Source: Algorimicrobium sp002414705
Lineage (GTDB): Bacteria; Bacteroidota; Bacteroidia; Flavobacteriales; Flavobacteriaceae
DNA: 64,000 bases
Assembly: GCA_963972425.1 (NCBI GenBank)
Contig: CAXAUF010000002.1
Coordinates: forward strand, 62,001-126,000
Reading direction: 5' to 3'
The notes under the pieces were generated by a model. That model had not been told where the DNA came from, searched no databases, and saw only the letters and a list, made by a program, of their open reading frames with translations. Positions 33,836 to 42,437 of the stretch are shown in pieces. Position numbers and translations under genes: made by a program. Each line of letters opens with the position of its first letter. Position 1 is the stretch's first letter.

Positions 33836-36287
33836 TCTGCTATTTGTTTTGGTAGTGTGTTTTAGTTGTCAACCCAAACAGGACGTACCCGAAACGCTTT
33901 TGCTTCATGATCATTGGGAGTTCAAGGCTACCGATTCATCAATTTGGCTACCAGCTCAAATTCCTGGTGATGTGTATTCAGATTTATTAGAAAATGCTCA
34001 AATTCCCAATCCTTTTATTGGAAATAATGAGCAAGATGTGGAATGGGTCTCTAAAACCGATTGGGAATATCAAACCACGTTTCATGTTTCAGAAAAAACG
34101 CTTCAAAAAAATAATATAGAACTTAATTTTGAAGGTTTGGATACCTACGCAACCGTTTATTTAAATGATTCGTTGATTTTAAAAACGACTAATGCATTTC
34201 GTGAATTTTCAGTTGATGTGAAACCATTTTTAAAAAAAGAAAATACGTTAAGAGTCCTGCTAGAAAACACCACAAAATTTGAAGAAGAAAACAAGCGAAA
34301 ATTAAACTATTTACTTCCAGAAGGGAATCGTGTTTTTACCAGAAAATCCCAATTTCAATACGGATGGGATTGGGGACCAAAACTAAATACATCTGGAATT
34401 TGGCGACCTGTGAAATTGGTTGCTTGGAATACCTTGAAAATTCACGATATTTATATTAAACAGGAGTTCTTAAATGATTCGCTAGCAAAACTTAATGCCA
34501 GTTTTAATTTACAAACGGCTATTGCAAATTTAGACTATGATCTCTATGTGAATGATTCATTAGTCCAATCCGGTTATATGTCAGACAAAGATAAAACCCA
34601 ATTTAACTTTACGATTAAAAACCCCAAGCGTTGGTGGCCACATAATTTGGGTGAACCATATTTATACGATATTAAAGTAGTTATTCTGAAGGACGAATCG
34701 GTTTTAGATTCTATTTCTATAAAAAAAGGGTTACGAACCATAGATTTAATTACTGAAAAAGATAGCCTGGGCGAATCCTTTTATTTTGAAGTCAATGGCA
34801 AACCAGTTTATGCTAAAGGCGCTAATTATATTCCACAAAATAGTTTACAAAACCAAGTAACTGATGCACATTACAACAAATTATTAGATGATGTGGTTGC
34901 TGCCAATATGAACATGTTGCGCGTTTGGGGAGGCGGTATTTATGAAAACGATATTTTTTACGAGTTATGCAATGAAAAAGGCATCCTTATTTGGCAAGAT
35001 TTTATGTTTGCTTGTGCTATGTATCCTGGCGATTTGGAATTTCTAGAAAACATCCAACTGGAAGCGGTTGATAATGTTAAGCGCTTACGAAATCATGCGT
35101 CCATAGCCTTGTGGTGTGGCAATAACGAAAATTCCGAAGGTTGGCATCGTTGGGGTTGGCAGGATGGCAGATCTGAAACTGAAAAAACAGAGATTTGGGA
35201 TAATTATTTAAAGGTTTTCGACTCTATATTACCAAAAACAGTAGCGACATTAACTGATACAGATTATTGGGAAACATCGCCGAAATTTGGTCGTGGAAAC
35301 CCACAATTTGAGTTTCAAGGTGATGCACACGATTGGTGGGTTTGGCATGACGGTTATCCATTTGAACATTTTGAAGAACACGTACCACGTTTTATGAGTG
35401 AATTTGGATTTCAGTCGTTTCCAAGTTACGAGGTAGTCAATTTTATAAATCAAAATGATACAGATTCGTTGGATATTACTTCTGAAGGCTTTAAAAATCA
35501 ACAAAAGCATGCTAGAGGCTTTGAATTGATAGATACGTATATGGCTCGGGATTTTCCAGTGCCGAACAATCCTAAAGATTATGTATATATGAGTCAGTTG
35601 CTCCAAGCCTATGGTTTAACTAAAGGCATTGAAGCACAACGCAGAGCTAAACCGTTTAATATGGGAACTTTATTTTGGCAATTAAACGATTGTTGGCCAG
35701 CAATTTCTTGGTCGAGTATTGATTTTTTTGGTCATTGGAAAGCTTTGCATTTTAAGGCGAAACGCAGTTTTGAAAACATCCTGATTTCCTCGGAAGTTGA
35801 AAAGGATTTACTAAACATATTTCTGATTAATGACGGATTCGAATACATGTCTGGAGCAATTTCAACTCAAGTAATGGATTTTTCTGGTGATATTATTTGG
35901 GAAGATTCACAAGAAATTGAAGTTAAACCTAATTCAAGCGCAATAAAACAAACGATAGATTTATCTGAATTCTCATTCAATAAAAATAAGGCAGTTATTG
36001 TTTCTGAATTTCAAGAATCCAGATCACTTTTCTATTTGGTAAAGCCGAAGGATTTAGATTTACCACCAAAAGCTATTCAGAAGACTATTACAAAAACTGA
36101 AGGAGGTTTTACCATTTCATTATCATCAAAAACGCTTCAAAAAGATGTGTTTTTGTTTTGTAAGGAGACTGGACGTTTTTCCGACAATTACTTCGATTTG
36201 TTACCCAATAAAACCAAATTCATAGTTTTTAAAACAGAAGCTAAACATTTAAAGGATGTAGAAATAATGAGTTTAAATGGTTTTTAA
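33825..36287 (+). CDS. GH2 beta-mannosidase, lipoprotein
   Basis: Retaining exo-beta-mannosidase that removes the beta-linked core mannose from N-glycan remnants or beta-mannans. The 820 residues start with a lipoprotein signal (MKYSLLFVLVVCFSCQPK). N-terminal sugar-binding and immunoglobulin-like domains (about 25-320) include FEGLDTYATVYLND and QFQYGWDWGPKLNTSGIWRP, characteristic of GH2 mannosidases. The TIM barrel has the acid/base Glu435 in CGNNENSEGW and the nucleophile Glu526 in FMSEFGFQS. GTLFWQLNDCWPAISWSSID follows. The end is beta-sandwich. The start overlaps cutC by 11 bases, so it is translationally coupled to it and completes the GH20-cutC-GH2 operon. Confidence 0.93.
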   Translation: MKYSLLFVLVVCFSCQPKQDVPETLLLHDHWEFKATDSSIWLPAQIPGDVYSDLLENAQIPNPFIGNNEQDVEWVSKTDWEYQTTFHVSEKTLQKNNIELNFEGLDTYATVYLNDSLILKTTNAFREFSVDVKPFLKKENTLRVLLENTTKFEEENKRKLNYLLPEGNRVFTRKSQFQYGWDWGPKLNTSGIWRPVKLVAWNTLKIHDIYIKQEFLNDSLAKLNASFNLQTAIANLDYDLYVNDSLVQSGYMSDKDKTQFNFTIKNPKRWWPHNLGEPYLYDIKVVILKDESVLDSISIKKGLRTIDLITEKDSLGESFYFEVNGKPVYAKGANYIPQNSLQNQVTDAHYNKLLDDVVAANMNMLRVWGGGIYENDIFYELCNEKGILIWQDFMFACAMYPGDLEFLENIQLEAVDNVKRLRNHASIALWCGNNENSEGWHRWGWQDGRSETEKTEIWDNYLKVFDSILPKTVATLTDTDYWETSPKFGRGNPQFEFQGDAHDWWVWHDGYPFEHFEEHVPRFMSEFGFQSFPSYEVVNFINQNDTDSLDITSEGFKNQQKHARGFELIDTYMARDFPVPNNPKDYVYMSQLLQAYGLTKGIEAQRRAKPFNMGTLFWQLNDCWPAISWSSIDFFGHWKALHFKAKRSFENILISSEVEKDLLNIFLINDGFEYMSGAISTQVMDFSGDIIWEDSQEIEVKPNSSAIKQTIDLSEFSFNKNKAVIVSEFQESRSLFYLVKPKDLDLPPKAIQKTITKTEGGFTISLSSKTLQKDVFLFCKETGRFSDNYFDLLPNKTKFIVFKTEAKHLKDVEIMSLNGF

Positions 36288-36327
36288 TTTTAACATCACC
36301 TTAAAATCTGCTTGGGTATTTTAGCAG

Positions 36328-36335
36328 TATCTTTG
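36328..36335 (+). promoter_or_regulatory. Likely -7 element for the metallophosphoesterase gene
   Basis: TATCTTTG, an exact TAnnTTTG match, 23 bases before the ATG at 36359. TTG at 36312 is closer than the usual spacing, so only the -7 element is claimed. Confidence 0.45.
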
Positions 36336-36358
36336 CAAACGCTTGAAATAGAAATGTT

Positions 36359-37594
36359 ATGTCACGTTGGATTATCACCTTCATTATATTTGCTGTTGTT
36401 ATTTGTTTTCTGGAGTTTTATGCTTTCCAAGCACTAAAAACAATCACGAAAAACAAAGTAATTCGTGCTATTTGGGTTCTAGCTGCAATAGCTATCTATG
36501 TTTACTTTTTGTATGTTATTTATATTACACCAAGAAGCGCAGGGCAGACTAATACGTTTCAGTTGGCTGCAGGTTTTATGTTAACTTTTTTAATTCCGAA
36601 ATTATTATTGGTTGTCATTATGTTTGGCGAGGATGTTTTTCGTGTTTTTAGAAAAGGGTATTCATGGGTAACTCCAGGTGAAACAGCCGTTTTTGAGAGT
36701 CGACGTATTTTTGTAGCAAAAATAGCATTGGGTATGGCTGCCATTCCGTTTGCAGCTTTTATTTATGGTATTTTTCAAGGACGTTACAACTACAAAGTTT
36801 TAAAATATCAACTAACGTTTGATGATTTACCAGATGCTTTTGATGGGTTTAAAATTACCCAAATTTCAGATATTCATTCCGGCAGTTTTACCAATAAAGA
36901 AAAAATCCAATACGGTGTAGATTTAATTAATCAGCAGAAATCCGATTTAATGTTATTTACAGGTGATTTGGTTAATAATATGGCGACAGAAATGGATGAT
37001 TGGATTGATGTTTTTAAAACATTAGATGCGCCTTTTGGTAAATTTTCAGTGTTAGGAAATCATGATTATGGAGATTATGTGCAATGGGATTCACCTGAAG
37101 AAAAGGTAAGAAATTTTCAAGCCGTAAAGGATTTGCACCCTAAAATTGGTTTTGATTTGCTTTTGGACGAACATCGTTATATTGAAAAGGACGGCCAGAA
37201 ATTAGCGTTGATTGGTGTCGAAAACTGGGGAAAAGGTTTTAATCAAGCAGGAAATTTGGATAAAGCATCATCTCTAGTTGGTAAAGATGAGTTTAAAATT
37301 TTAATGACGCATGACCCATCTCATTGGGAATATAAAGTGAAGACTAACGATTTTAATTATCATTTAACATTAAGTGGACATACACATGGCTTACAAATGG
37401 GTATTGAAATTCCAGGCTGGTTTAAGTGGAGTCCGTCTCAATATATTTACAAGCAATGGGCTGGATTGTATAAAGAATTTGGACGCTATATTAATGTAAA
37501 TCGTGGTTTTGGGTATCACGCCTTTCCTGGACGTGTTGGTATTTGGCCAGAAGTAACGGTTATTGAGTTAAAAAAAGGTAACCAAAATGTTTAA
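36359..37594 (+). CDS. Membrane-anchored metallophosphoesterase (YaeI-like)
   Basis: Calcineurin-like phosphoesterase of 411 residues. The N-terminal part (about 1-145) holds four hydrophobic segments, starting ITFIIFAVVICFLEFYAF. The catalytic domain then carries all metal-ligand motifs in order: ISDIHSGSF (about 170), FTGDLVNN (about 201), LGNHDYGD (about 231) and LSGHTHGLQMG (about 338). The layout matches bacterial YkuE/YaeI-type enzymes, some of which act on lipid-linked phosphates such as UDP-diacylglucosamine. The actual substrate is not predictable. It stands alone between the beta-mannosidase and thioredoxin-like genes, with its own promoter element. Confidence 0.9.
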   Translation: MSRWIITFIIFAVVICFLEFYAFQALKTITKNKVIRAIWVLAAIAIYVYFLYVIYITPRSAGQTNTFQLAAGFMLTFLIPKLLLVVIMFGEDVFRVFRKGYSWVTPGETAVFESRRIFVAKIALGMAAIPFAAFIYGIFQGRYNYKVLKYQLTFDDLPDAFDGFKITQISDIHSGSFTNKEKIQYGVDLINQQKSDLMLFTGDLVNNMATEMDDWIDVFKTLDAPFGKFSVLGNHDYGDYVQWDSPEEKVRNFQAVKDLHPKIGFDLLLDEHRYIEKDGQKLALIGVENWGKGFNQAGNLDKASSLVGKDEFKILMTHDPSHWEYKVKTNDFNYHLTLSGHTHGLQMGIEIPGWFKWSPSQYIYKQWAGLYKEFGRYINVNRGFGYHAFPGRVGIWPEVTVIELKKGNQNV

Positions 37595-37652
37595 TTTTCA
37601 GGTGAATATACCTGACTTAACCAACTGTTAGTCAAAATATAAAAAAATTACG

Positions 37653-37660
37653 TAGGTTTG
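37653..37660 (+). promoter_or_regulatory. Likely -7 element for the thioredoxin-like gene
   Basis: TAGGTTTG, an exact TAnnTTTG match, 31 bases before the ATG at 37692. Confidence 0.45.
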
Positions 37661-37691
37661 TAATAACACGTTTGACCTAATATAAAATTAT

Positions 37692-37988
37692 ATGTCAAAA
37701 TTTGGGGAACTTATAGATGTCAATATTCCAGTCTTATTAGACTTTTTTACGGAATGGAACGACCAATCAACGGCTATGCATGCGGTATTGCGAGATGTAG
37801 CCGCAGCACTTGGTGATAAAGCAAAAGTCATTAAAATTGATGTTGATAAAAATAAAGAATTAGCCGAAGCACTTCGCGTTAAAGGCTTGCCAACATTAAT
37901 TATCTACAAAAATGGCGAAATGAAATGGCGTCACAGCGGTGAGCAGGATGCTAATACACTTATTGGTATTATTAAAGAATACGTATAA
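37692..37988 (+). CDS. Thioredoxin-fold protein lacking the CXXC motif
   Basis: A 98-residue protein with the size and fold signatures of thioredoxin. The strand VLLDFFTEW leads to the active-site position, and VIKIDVDKNKELAEALRVKGLPTLIIYKNGE includes the conserved cis-proline loop. However, the active site, normally WCGPC, reads WNDQS (Trp22-Ser26), and the whole protein contains no cysteine. It therefore cannot do dithiol chemistry and is more likely a chaperone or structural partner. It converges with the polysaccharide deacetylase gene, with only 7 bases between stops. The sequence is otherwise intact, with no frameshift, so I regard it as a functional divergent member. Confidence 0.88.
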   Translation: MSKFGELIDVNIPVLLDFFTEWNDQSTAMHAVLRDVAAALGDKAKVIKIDVDKNKELAEALRVKGLPTLIIYKNGEMKWRHSGEQDANTLIGIIKEYV

Positions 37989-37995
37989 AACGTAT

Positions 37996-38664
37996 TTAAA
38001 TTGGAAGTGTTTCGAAACGAAAACCTTTTTCAGAAAAGTATTCTAATACTTTAGGCAACGCATACATTAAGCTTTTTGATGCTTTTACGCTATCGTGAAA
38101 TACAATGATGCTTCCTGGTTTAGATTTACTGATAACATTATTATAGCACGTTTCTGGATGTGTTTCTTTATCCCAGTCAAACGATAAAATATTCCAAGTA
38201 ACAACTGTATATCCTAATGTTTTCAAGGCTTTACCTTGACTCGGTTTTATTTGTCCATAAGGAGGTCTGAATAGGAGCGAGCTGTTTAATTTTTGAGAAG
38301 TTGTGTCTGATTTATTCAATTCAGAAATAATAATTTTTTGAGCCTCATGAACATCTGAAATATAATTTTCAACGGATGTTTTCCAACCTTTTAAATGCGT
38401 GTTTGAGTGGTTCCCAATTCGATGGCCATCATTTAGAATAGAATGAAAAATACCTGGATGTTTTTGAATGTTATTACCAATGCAAAAGAAGGTAGCTTTT
38501 GCTTCAAATTGTTTTAATATATCAAGCGTCCATTTTGTTATTTCTGGTGTTGGACCATCATCAAACGTGAGATATAAAATCTTTTCAGAAGTAGAAAACT
38601 CCCAAACATAGTCTGGGAGTATTTTTTTTATAAGTGTTGGTGTTTTAACAGGAACAATGCCCAT
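37996..38664 (-). CDS. Polysaccharide deacetylase family protein (NodB domain)
   Basis: Carbohydrate esterase family 4-like enzyme removing acetyl groups from N-acetylated sugars such as peptidoglycan or chitin oligomers. The 222 residues hold the NodB motifs in order: TFDDGP with Asp35-Asp36, HSNTH (His86, His90) for the metal, FRPPYGQ around residue 136, and FHDS near the end. No clear signal peptide is present; the N-terminus LIKKILPDYVWEF is typical of short bacterial NodB proteins. It is 5 bases behind the DUF2723 gene on the same strand, so the two form an operon, perhaps in cell-envelope modification (inference). Confidence 0.88.
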   Translation of the reverse strand: MGIVPVKTPTLIKKILPDYVWEFSTSEKILYLTFDDGPTPEITKWTLDILKQFEAKATFFCIGNNIQKHPGIFHSILNDGHRIGNHSNTHLKGWKTSVENYISDVHEAQKIIISELNKSDTTSQKLNSSLLFRPPYGQIKPSQGKALKTLGYTVVTWNILSFDWDKETHPETCYNNVISKSKPGSIIVFHDSVKASKSLMYALPKVLEYFSEKGFRFETLPI

Positions 38665-38669
38665 GATTC

Positions 38670-41600
38670 TTAATCTTCTACAGGAGTAATACGCATAGTA
38701 TCCTCTTGAAGTATATCAATGTCTAATGGTTCTGGTGTTTCTTCGGTTGTGGGAATATCATCACCACCATAAAAATGACTGAATAGATTCAAGAAATTAG
38801 AAAACGTTTTTGTTTCTGTTTTAGCAAATTCTTTATCGTACGTAATTACAACATCAACTATGCTCTTATAACGTTCTATATCTGTGTAAATTTGTTCAAA
38901 TACAAAACGCTGTTGTTCCTCATCTAGCTTACTATAATATGTTAAGCTTTCTTGATATTTTTCAGCAACATCCATAAAAAGTTTTCGTGCTTTTTCTTGG
39001 GAACCAATTTCATAATAAGCACTAATGTATGGTTCTAATAACGTGTAGTAACCAAAATAGTCTACTGGCATATTATCCATAGCAATGTCTGCTATTTCTT
39101 CAGCTTTTTCAGGTTGTTCCTCGTTGATTAATTGCTCAATTAAACGTGCTAAATTACCACGATAGGTTATGGCATTTTTACGGGTTTCTACATCGTGATA
39201 AATATCTGAATTTCCGCTATTTCCCCAATCCCAGTTTTTAACTTTATCATACATAAAGTCGCTATCCACACGACCCATATCAAAAGGGTTTGCTCTGTTT
39301 ACTGGTGTTTTAATTGGGACTAATTTGTAAGCCATACCATCTAATTGCAGGTAATCTTTCATCCAAATATAATCGTCGTTGCCAAAAGCACCACCTGTGA
39401 AATAAATTGGACGTTTCCAATCGTTTGTAGCGACTATGTCTAACATTAATAAACGATTTTTATAAATGGCGCCATCGGTAATTTTAATGTCTAAAAAGTC
39501 AACCATTTTATCGGCGTCTTTTGGATCAACAATGCCATATTTTAAAGCGTTTTCCTTGTTTACAGGCACGCGAATATTTTCAACCGGAAAATAGTTTGAG
39601 TTTTGTAATTGTGAAGGATAGTAACTTGGATCTTCGCCTTGCATCTGTAAAATATACTTAAACTTCGTTTTTGGATTATCACTCGTTACAAAATCCATGA
39701 AGTCTTTAATGTATAGGGTATCCGTATTTAAAAGTGGCTGTGGTTTTCCTTGCGCATCCTGATAATAGGTTTTCTTCATAATATAATCACGTGTTCCAAA
39801 ACGGTATTGTTCATGAGTTAAAGAAGAAGGAACAGGGTCACTTTCGTAAGCTTTGCGTTTCATTTGGTCTATATACCAATCGGTCTGGAATAAACTAGTG
39901 TTAACTACACGAACATCGGTTCTGTAACCTTCAATTTCTTGTGCATACCATAATGCAAACGTGTCATTATCTCCAATTGAGAATAAGATGCCGTTTTCCG
40001 CACAGGAATCTAGATACATTTTAGCCATAGCACGAGCTGTATATTTATCAGAACGGTCATGATCGTCCCAATTATTAGCAGCTAAAATTCCTGGTACTAA
40101 AATGAGGCATAAAACGGTTATTGCTGGTGCTAATATTTTCGACTTAACTTTGGTTTGTAACATCTCAAATAACGCATACACACCAAAACCTATCCAGATA
40201 GCAAACACATAAAAAGAGCCAACTACGGAATAGTCGCGTTCACGCGGTTCAAATGGCCTTACGTTGGTATAAACTTGAATGGCTAAGCCTGTAAATAGGA
40301 AGAATACCAACATGACCCAGAATAATTTTTTGTCTTTATTATATAAAAAGAACAAGCCTATTAATCCGAGTATAAATGGTAGGAAGAAATAGGTGTTTCG
40401 CGCCTTGTTTTCAGAAACATCACTTGGCAAATCGGATTGCGGTAAGCCTAAATGCCATTCATCAATAAAACCAATACCACTTAGCCAGTTTCCATTAAAA
40501 TCATCTAGTTTTCCTTGAACATCATTTTGTCTTCCAACAAAGTTCCACATAAAATAACGCCAATACATATAGCCTAATTGATATTCTAGCATGTAGGCAA
40601 CATTGTGTCCTAATGATGGTTTTTCAACATCAATAATCTGACTATTTTGTTTCAAGAATTTATGATAATCTTCATAATCCACCATGCCGTTGGCAACTTC
40701 ATTTTTAAAGTTGTTAATAGCAGCACGTAGCTCGTTTTCCATTTGATATTCTGGTTTCAGTTTGAAATCTAAATACCCAGTAAAAATCATATAATTTTCA
40801 GCATTTTCGCCACTCCACATGCGTGGTAATATGGAAGCATGATCAGCGTTGTAGTTTTGTCGCGCTTTTTCCCAATCGTTTATAATGACGTATTTACCCG
40901 TTTTTAAGTCTTTTTCGTAGTTTGGTTTATCATCTACATAAGGCTCATTCGCATCTAAACCCGAATACTGATCTGTAAATTGTGGCCCATAAAACAAATG
41001 TGTTTCTGGGTATTGTTCTAAATTATAGTAGGCTAAAAGCTCTCGAGCATCACTTGGATCGTTTTCATTAATAACAACATCGGCATTGGCACGAATAGGA
41101 AGCATAAGCCAAGATGAAAAGCCAATAATAATAAAGGTTACACAAAGAAGCCCGGTGTTGAGGTGTTTGTAATTTTTATCTCGTGTGTATTTAAGTCCGA
41201 AATAAATTAAAGCTACTAAAACAATACCAGCAAAAATAGTTCCTGAATTGAAAGGTAGTCCAAATGAATTTACGAAGAATATTTCCGTAGCGCTAAAAAT
41301 ACGTAGAATATTAGGTGCTAAAAGCTTAAATATAAAAAGTAAAATAGCAACTGAAACTACATTAGCAATAATGAAGTTTTTTATAGTAATGGTTTTGTAA
41401 TTTTTAAAATAATAAATTAATCCAATAGCAGGAATGGTTAGTAATCCCATAAAGTGCACACCAAAGGACAGGCCTATAATAAATGCAATTAGAATGAGCC
41501 AACGGTTTCCTCTAGGGTTGTCCATATCGCGTTCCCAACGTAAACCTAACCAGAACAAAACGGACATAATTAAGGTTGCCATGGCATAAACTTCCGTTTC

Positions 41601-42029
41601 AACGGCATTAAACCAAAACGAATCGGTGAATGTAAACGCTAAACTTCCTACCAAAGCACTCCCTAAAATGGCGATTTTTTGATTATTATTTAATGTTTCA
41701 GGTTCGCCAATTAACTTTATTAATAAAAGTGTAATGGTAAAAAACATGAATAAAATAGTAAAAGCACTAGCTACAGCACTCATCATATTTAACATAAAAC
41801 CCACTTGCGATGGCTCCATAGCAAACATAGAAAAGAAGGCACCAAACATTTGAAACAATGGTGCTCCAGGTGGATGTCCAACTTGTAATTTTGCTGAAGT
41901 TAAGATATATTCACCTGCATCCCAAAAACTTACAGTAGGTTCAACTGTGAGTCCAAAAGTAATGAATGCGACTAAAAAAGCGAACCATCCTAATATAGTA
42001 TTCCACTTTTTAAAGTTAATATGTGTCAT
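38670..42029 (-). CDS. DUF2723 multi-pass membrane protein (putative PMT-like glycosyltransferase)
   Basis: A giant inner-membrane protein typical of Bacteroidota. I start it at ATG 42029, giving 1,119 residues; the frame runs to 42083 but the extra residues look non-coding. The N-terminal half has about 10-13 transmembrane helices. It includes the family signature GLTVEPTVSFWDAGEYI near residue 28, where the Asp and Glu resemble the catalytic acids of protein O-mannosyltransferases, and VGHPPGAPLFQM soon after. A large soluble C-terminal half (about 600-1,119) ends in helical repeat-like segments and an acidic tail. It probably transfers lipid-linked sugars to envelope targets, which is inference from the fold. 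The downstream deacetylase gene follows after 5 bases. Confidence 0.85.
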   Translation of the reverse strand: MTHINFKKWNTILGWFAFLVAFITFGLTVEPTVSFWDAGEYILTSAKLQVGHPPGAPLFQMFGAFFSMFAMEPSQVGFMLNMMSAVASAFTILFMFFTITLLLIKLIGEPETLNNNQKIAILGSALVGSLAFTFTDSFWFNAVETEVYAMATLIMSVLFWLGLRWERDMDNPRGNRWLILIAFIIGLSFGVHFMGLLTIPAIGLIYYFKNYKTITIKNFIIANVVSVAILLFIFKLLAPNILRIFSATEIFFVNSFGLPFNSGTIFAGIVLVALIYFGLKYTRDKNYKHLNTGLLCVTFIIIGFSSWLMLPIRANADVVINENDPSDARELLAYYNLEQYPETHLFYGPQFTDQYSGLDANEPYVDDKPNYEKDLKTGKYVIINDWEKARQNYNADHASILPRMWSGENAENYMIFTGYLDFKLKPEYQMENELRAAINNFKNEVANGMVDYEDYHKFLKQNSQIIDVEKPSLGHNVAYMLEYQLGYMYWRYFMWNFVGRQNDVQGKLDDFNGNWLSGIGFIDEWHLGLPQSDLPSDVSENKARNTYFFLPFILGLIGLFFLYNKDKKLFWVMLVFFLFTGLAIQVYTNVRPFEPRERDYSVVGSFYVFAIWIGFGVYALFEMLQTKVKSKILAPAITVLCLILVPGILAANNWDDHDRSDKYTARAMAKMYLDSCAENGILFSIGDNDTFALWYAQEIEGYRTDVRVVNTSLFQTDWYIDQMKRKAYESDPVPSSLTHEQYRFGTRDYIMKKTYYQDAQGKPQPLLNTDTLYIKDFMDFVTSDNPKTKFKYILQMQGEDPSYYPSQLQNSNYFPVENIRVPVNKENALKYGIVDPKDADKMVDFLDIKITDGAIYKNRLLMLDIVATNDWKRPIYFTGGAFGNDDYIWMKDYLQLDGMAYKLVPIKTPVNRANPFDMGRVDSDFMYDKVKNWDWGNSGNSDIYHDVETRKNAITYRGNLARLIEQLINEEQPEKAEEIADIAMDNMPVDYFGYYTLLEPYISAYYEIGSQEKARKLFMDVAEKYQESLTYYSKLDEEQQRFVFEQIYTDIERYKSIVDVVITYDKEFAKTETKTFSNFLNLFSHFYGGDDIPTTEETPEPLDIDILQEDTMRITPVED

Positions 42030-42132
42030 GTAATTGCAAATTTTAGATAAGGCGAATTTAACAATAAATATCAAATCCCACATGCTTTTAAGGAAACGTT
42101 AAGTATTTAGATTTTATTTTATTCAAAAAATG

Positions 42133-42163
42133 CTTGCGCAAATAAATAATTGTATTAAATTTG
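42133..42163 (+). promoter_or_regulatory. Consensus promoter of tRNA-Gln
   Basis: CTTG (42133-42136), 19 bp, then TAAATTTG (42156-42163). Transcription would start about 10 bases before the tRNA, an excellent fit to the Bacteroidota consensus. Confidence 0.75.
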
Positions 42164-42180
42164 CATCCTCAATACGAGAT

Positions 42181-42253
42181 TGGCCTATGGTGTAACTGGT
42201 AACACGTTGGTTTTTGGTACCAAAGAGTCTAGGTTCGAGACCTAGTGGGCCAA
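42181..42253 (+). tRNA. tRNA-Gln (anticodon UUG)
   Basis: A 73-base cloverleaf can be drawn in full. The acceptor stem TGGCCTA pairs with TGGGCCA with one G-U pair. The D arm is GTG...CAC. The anticodon stem is TTGGT/ACCAA with loop TTTTGGT, which places TTG at positions 34-36. The T arm is CTAGG TTCGAGA CCTAG. The discriminator base is A and the CCA end is not encoded. It has its own promoter and a terminator, and no tRNA neighbours. Confidence 0.97.
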
Positions 42254-42266
42254 CTAGTTAAAGAGA

Positions 42267-42297
42267 ATCCTAATCATTTTTATGGTTAGGATTTTTT
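42267..42297 (+). terminator. Intrinsic terminator of tRNA-Gln
   Basis: An 11-bp stem (ATCCTAATCAT with ATGGTTAGGAT, one G-U pair) around a TTTT loop, followed by TTTTTT, 13 bases after the tRNA. Confidence 0.85.
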
Positions 42298-42374
42298 GAT
42301 TTTAGGAGGTTTTGGTTTAAAAATATATTTAATTTGGATTATATTCTTCTTAAAAGATGTTTCGAGTTATAAAT

Positions 42375-42416
42375 ACAAGAAAAGCCTTCAAATTGTTATT
42401 CGAAGGCTTTTCTTGT
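42375..42416 (-). terminator. Intrinsic terminator downstream of the universal stress protein gene
   Basis: Perfect 15-bp arms ACAAGAAAAGCCTTC (42375-42389) and GAAGGCTTTTCTTGT (42402-42416). U-rich runs lie on both strands, so it can also stop read-through from tRNA-Gln. Between it and the tRNA terminator I see nothing else. Confidence 0.85.
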
Positions 42417-42437
42417 AAAACAAAATTATTTTTATAG

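Noticed and set aside
35250..35606. 118-residue open frame opposite the GH2 beta-mannosidase
   Set aside because: It lies entirely over the conserved catalytic barrel on the other strand, and its product has no recognisable features.
14557..36287. Horizontally acquired genomic island
   Set aside because: Base composition, codon choice and promoter style look like the neighbouring housekeeping genes; no integrase and no tRNA-flanking repeats were seen (the tRNA-Gln is 6 kb away with no second attachment copy).
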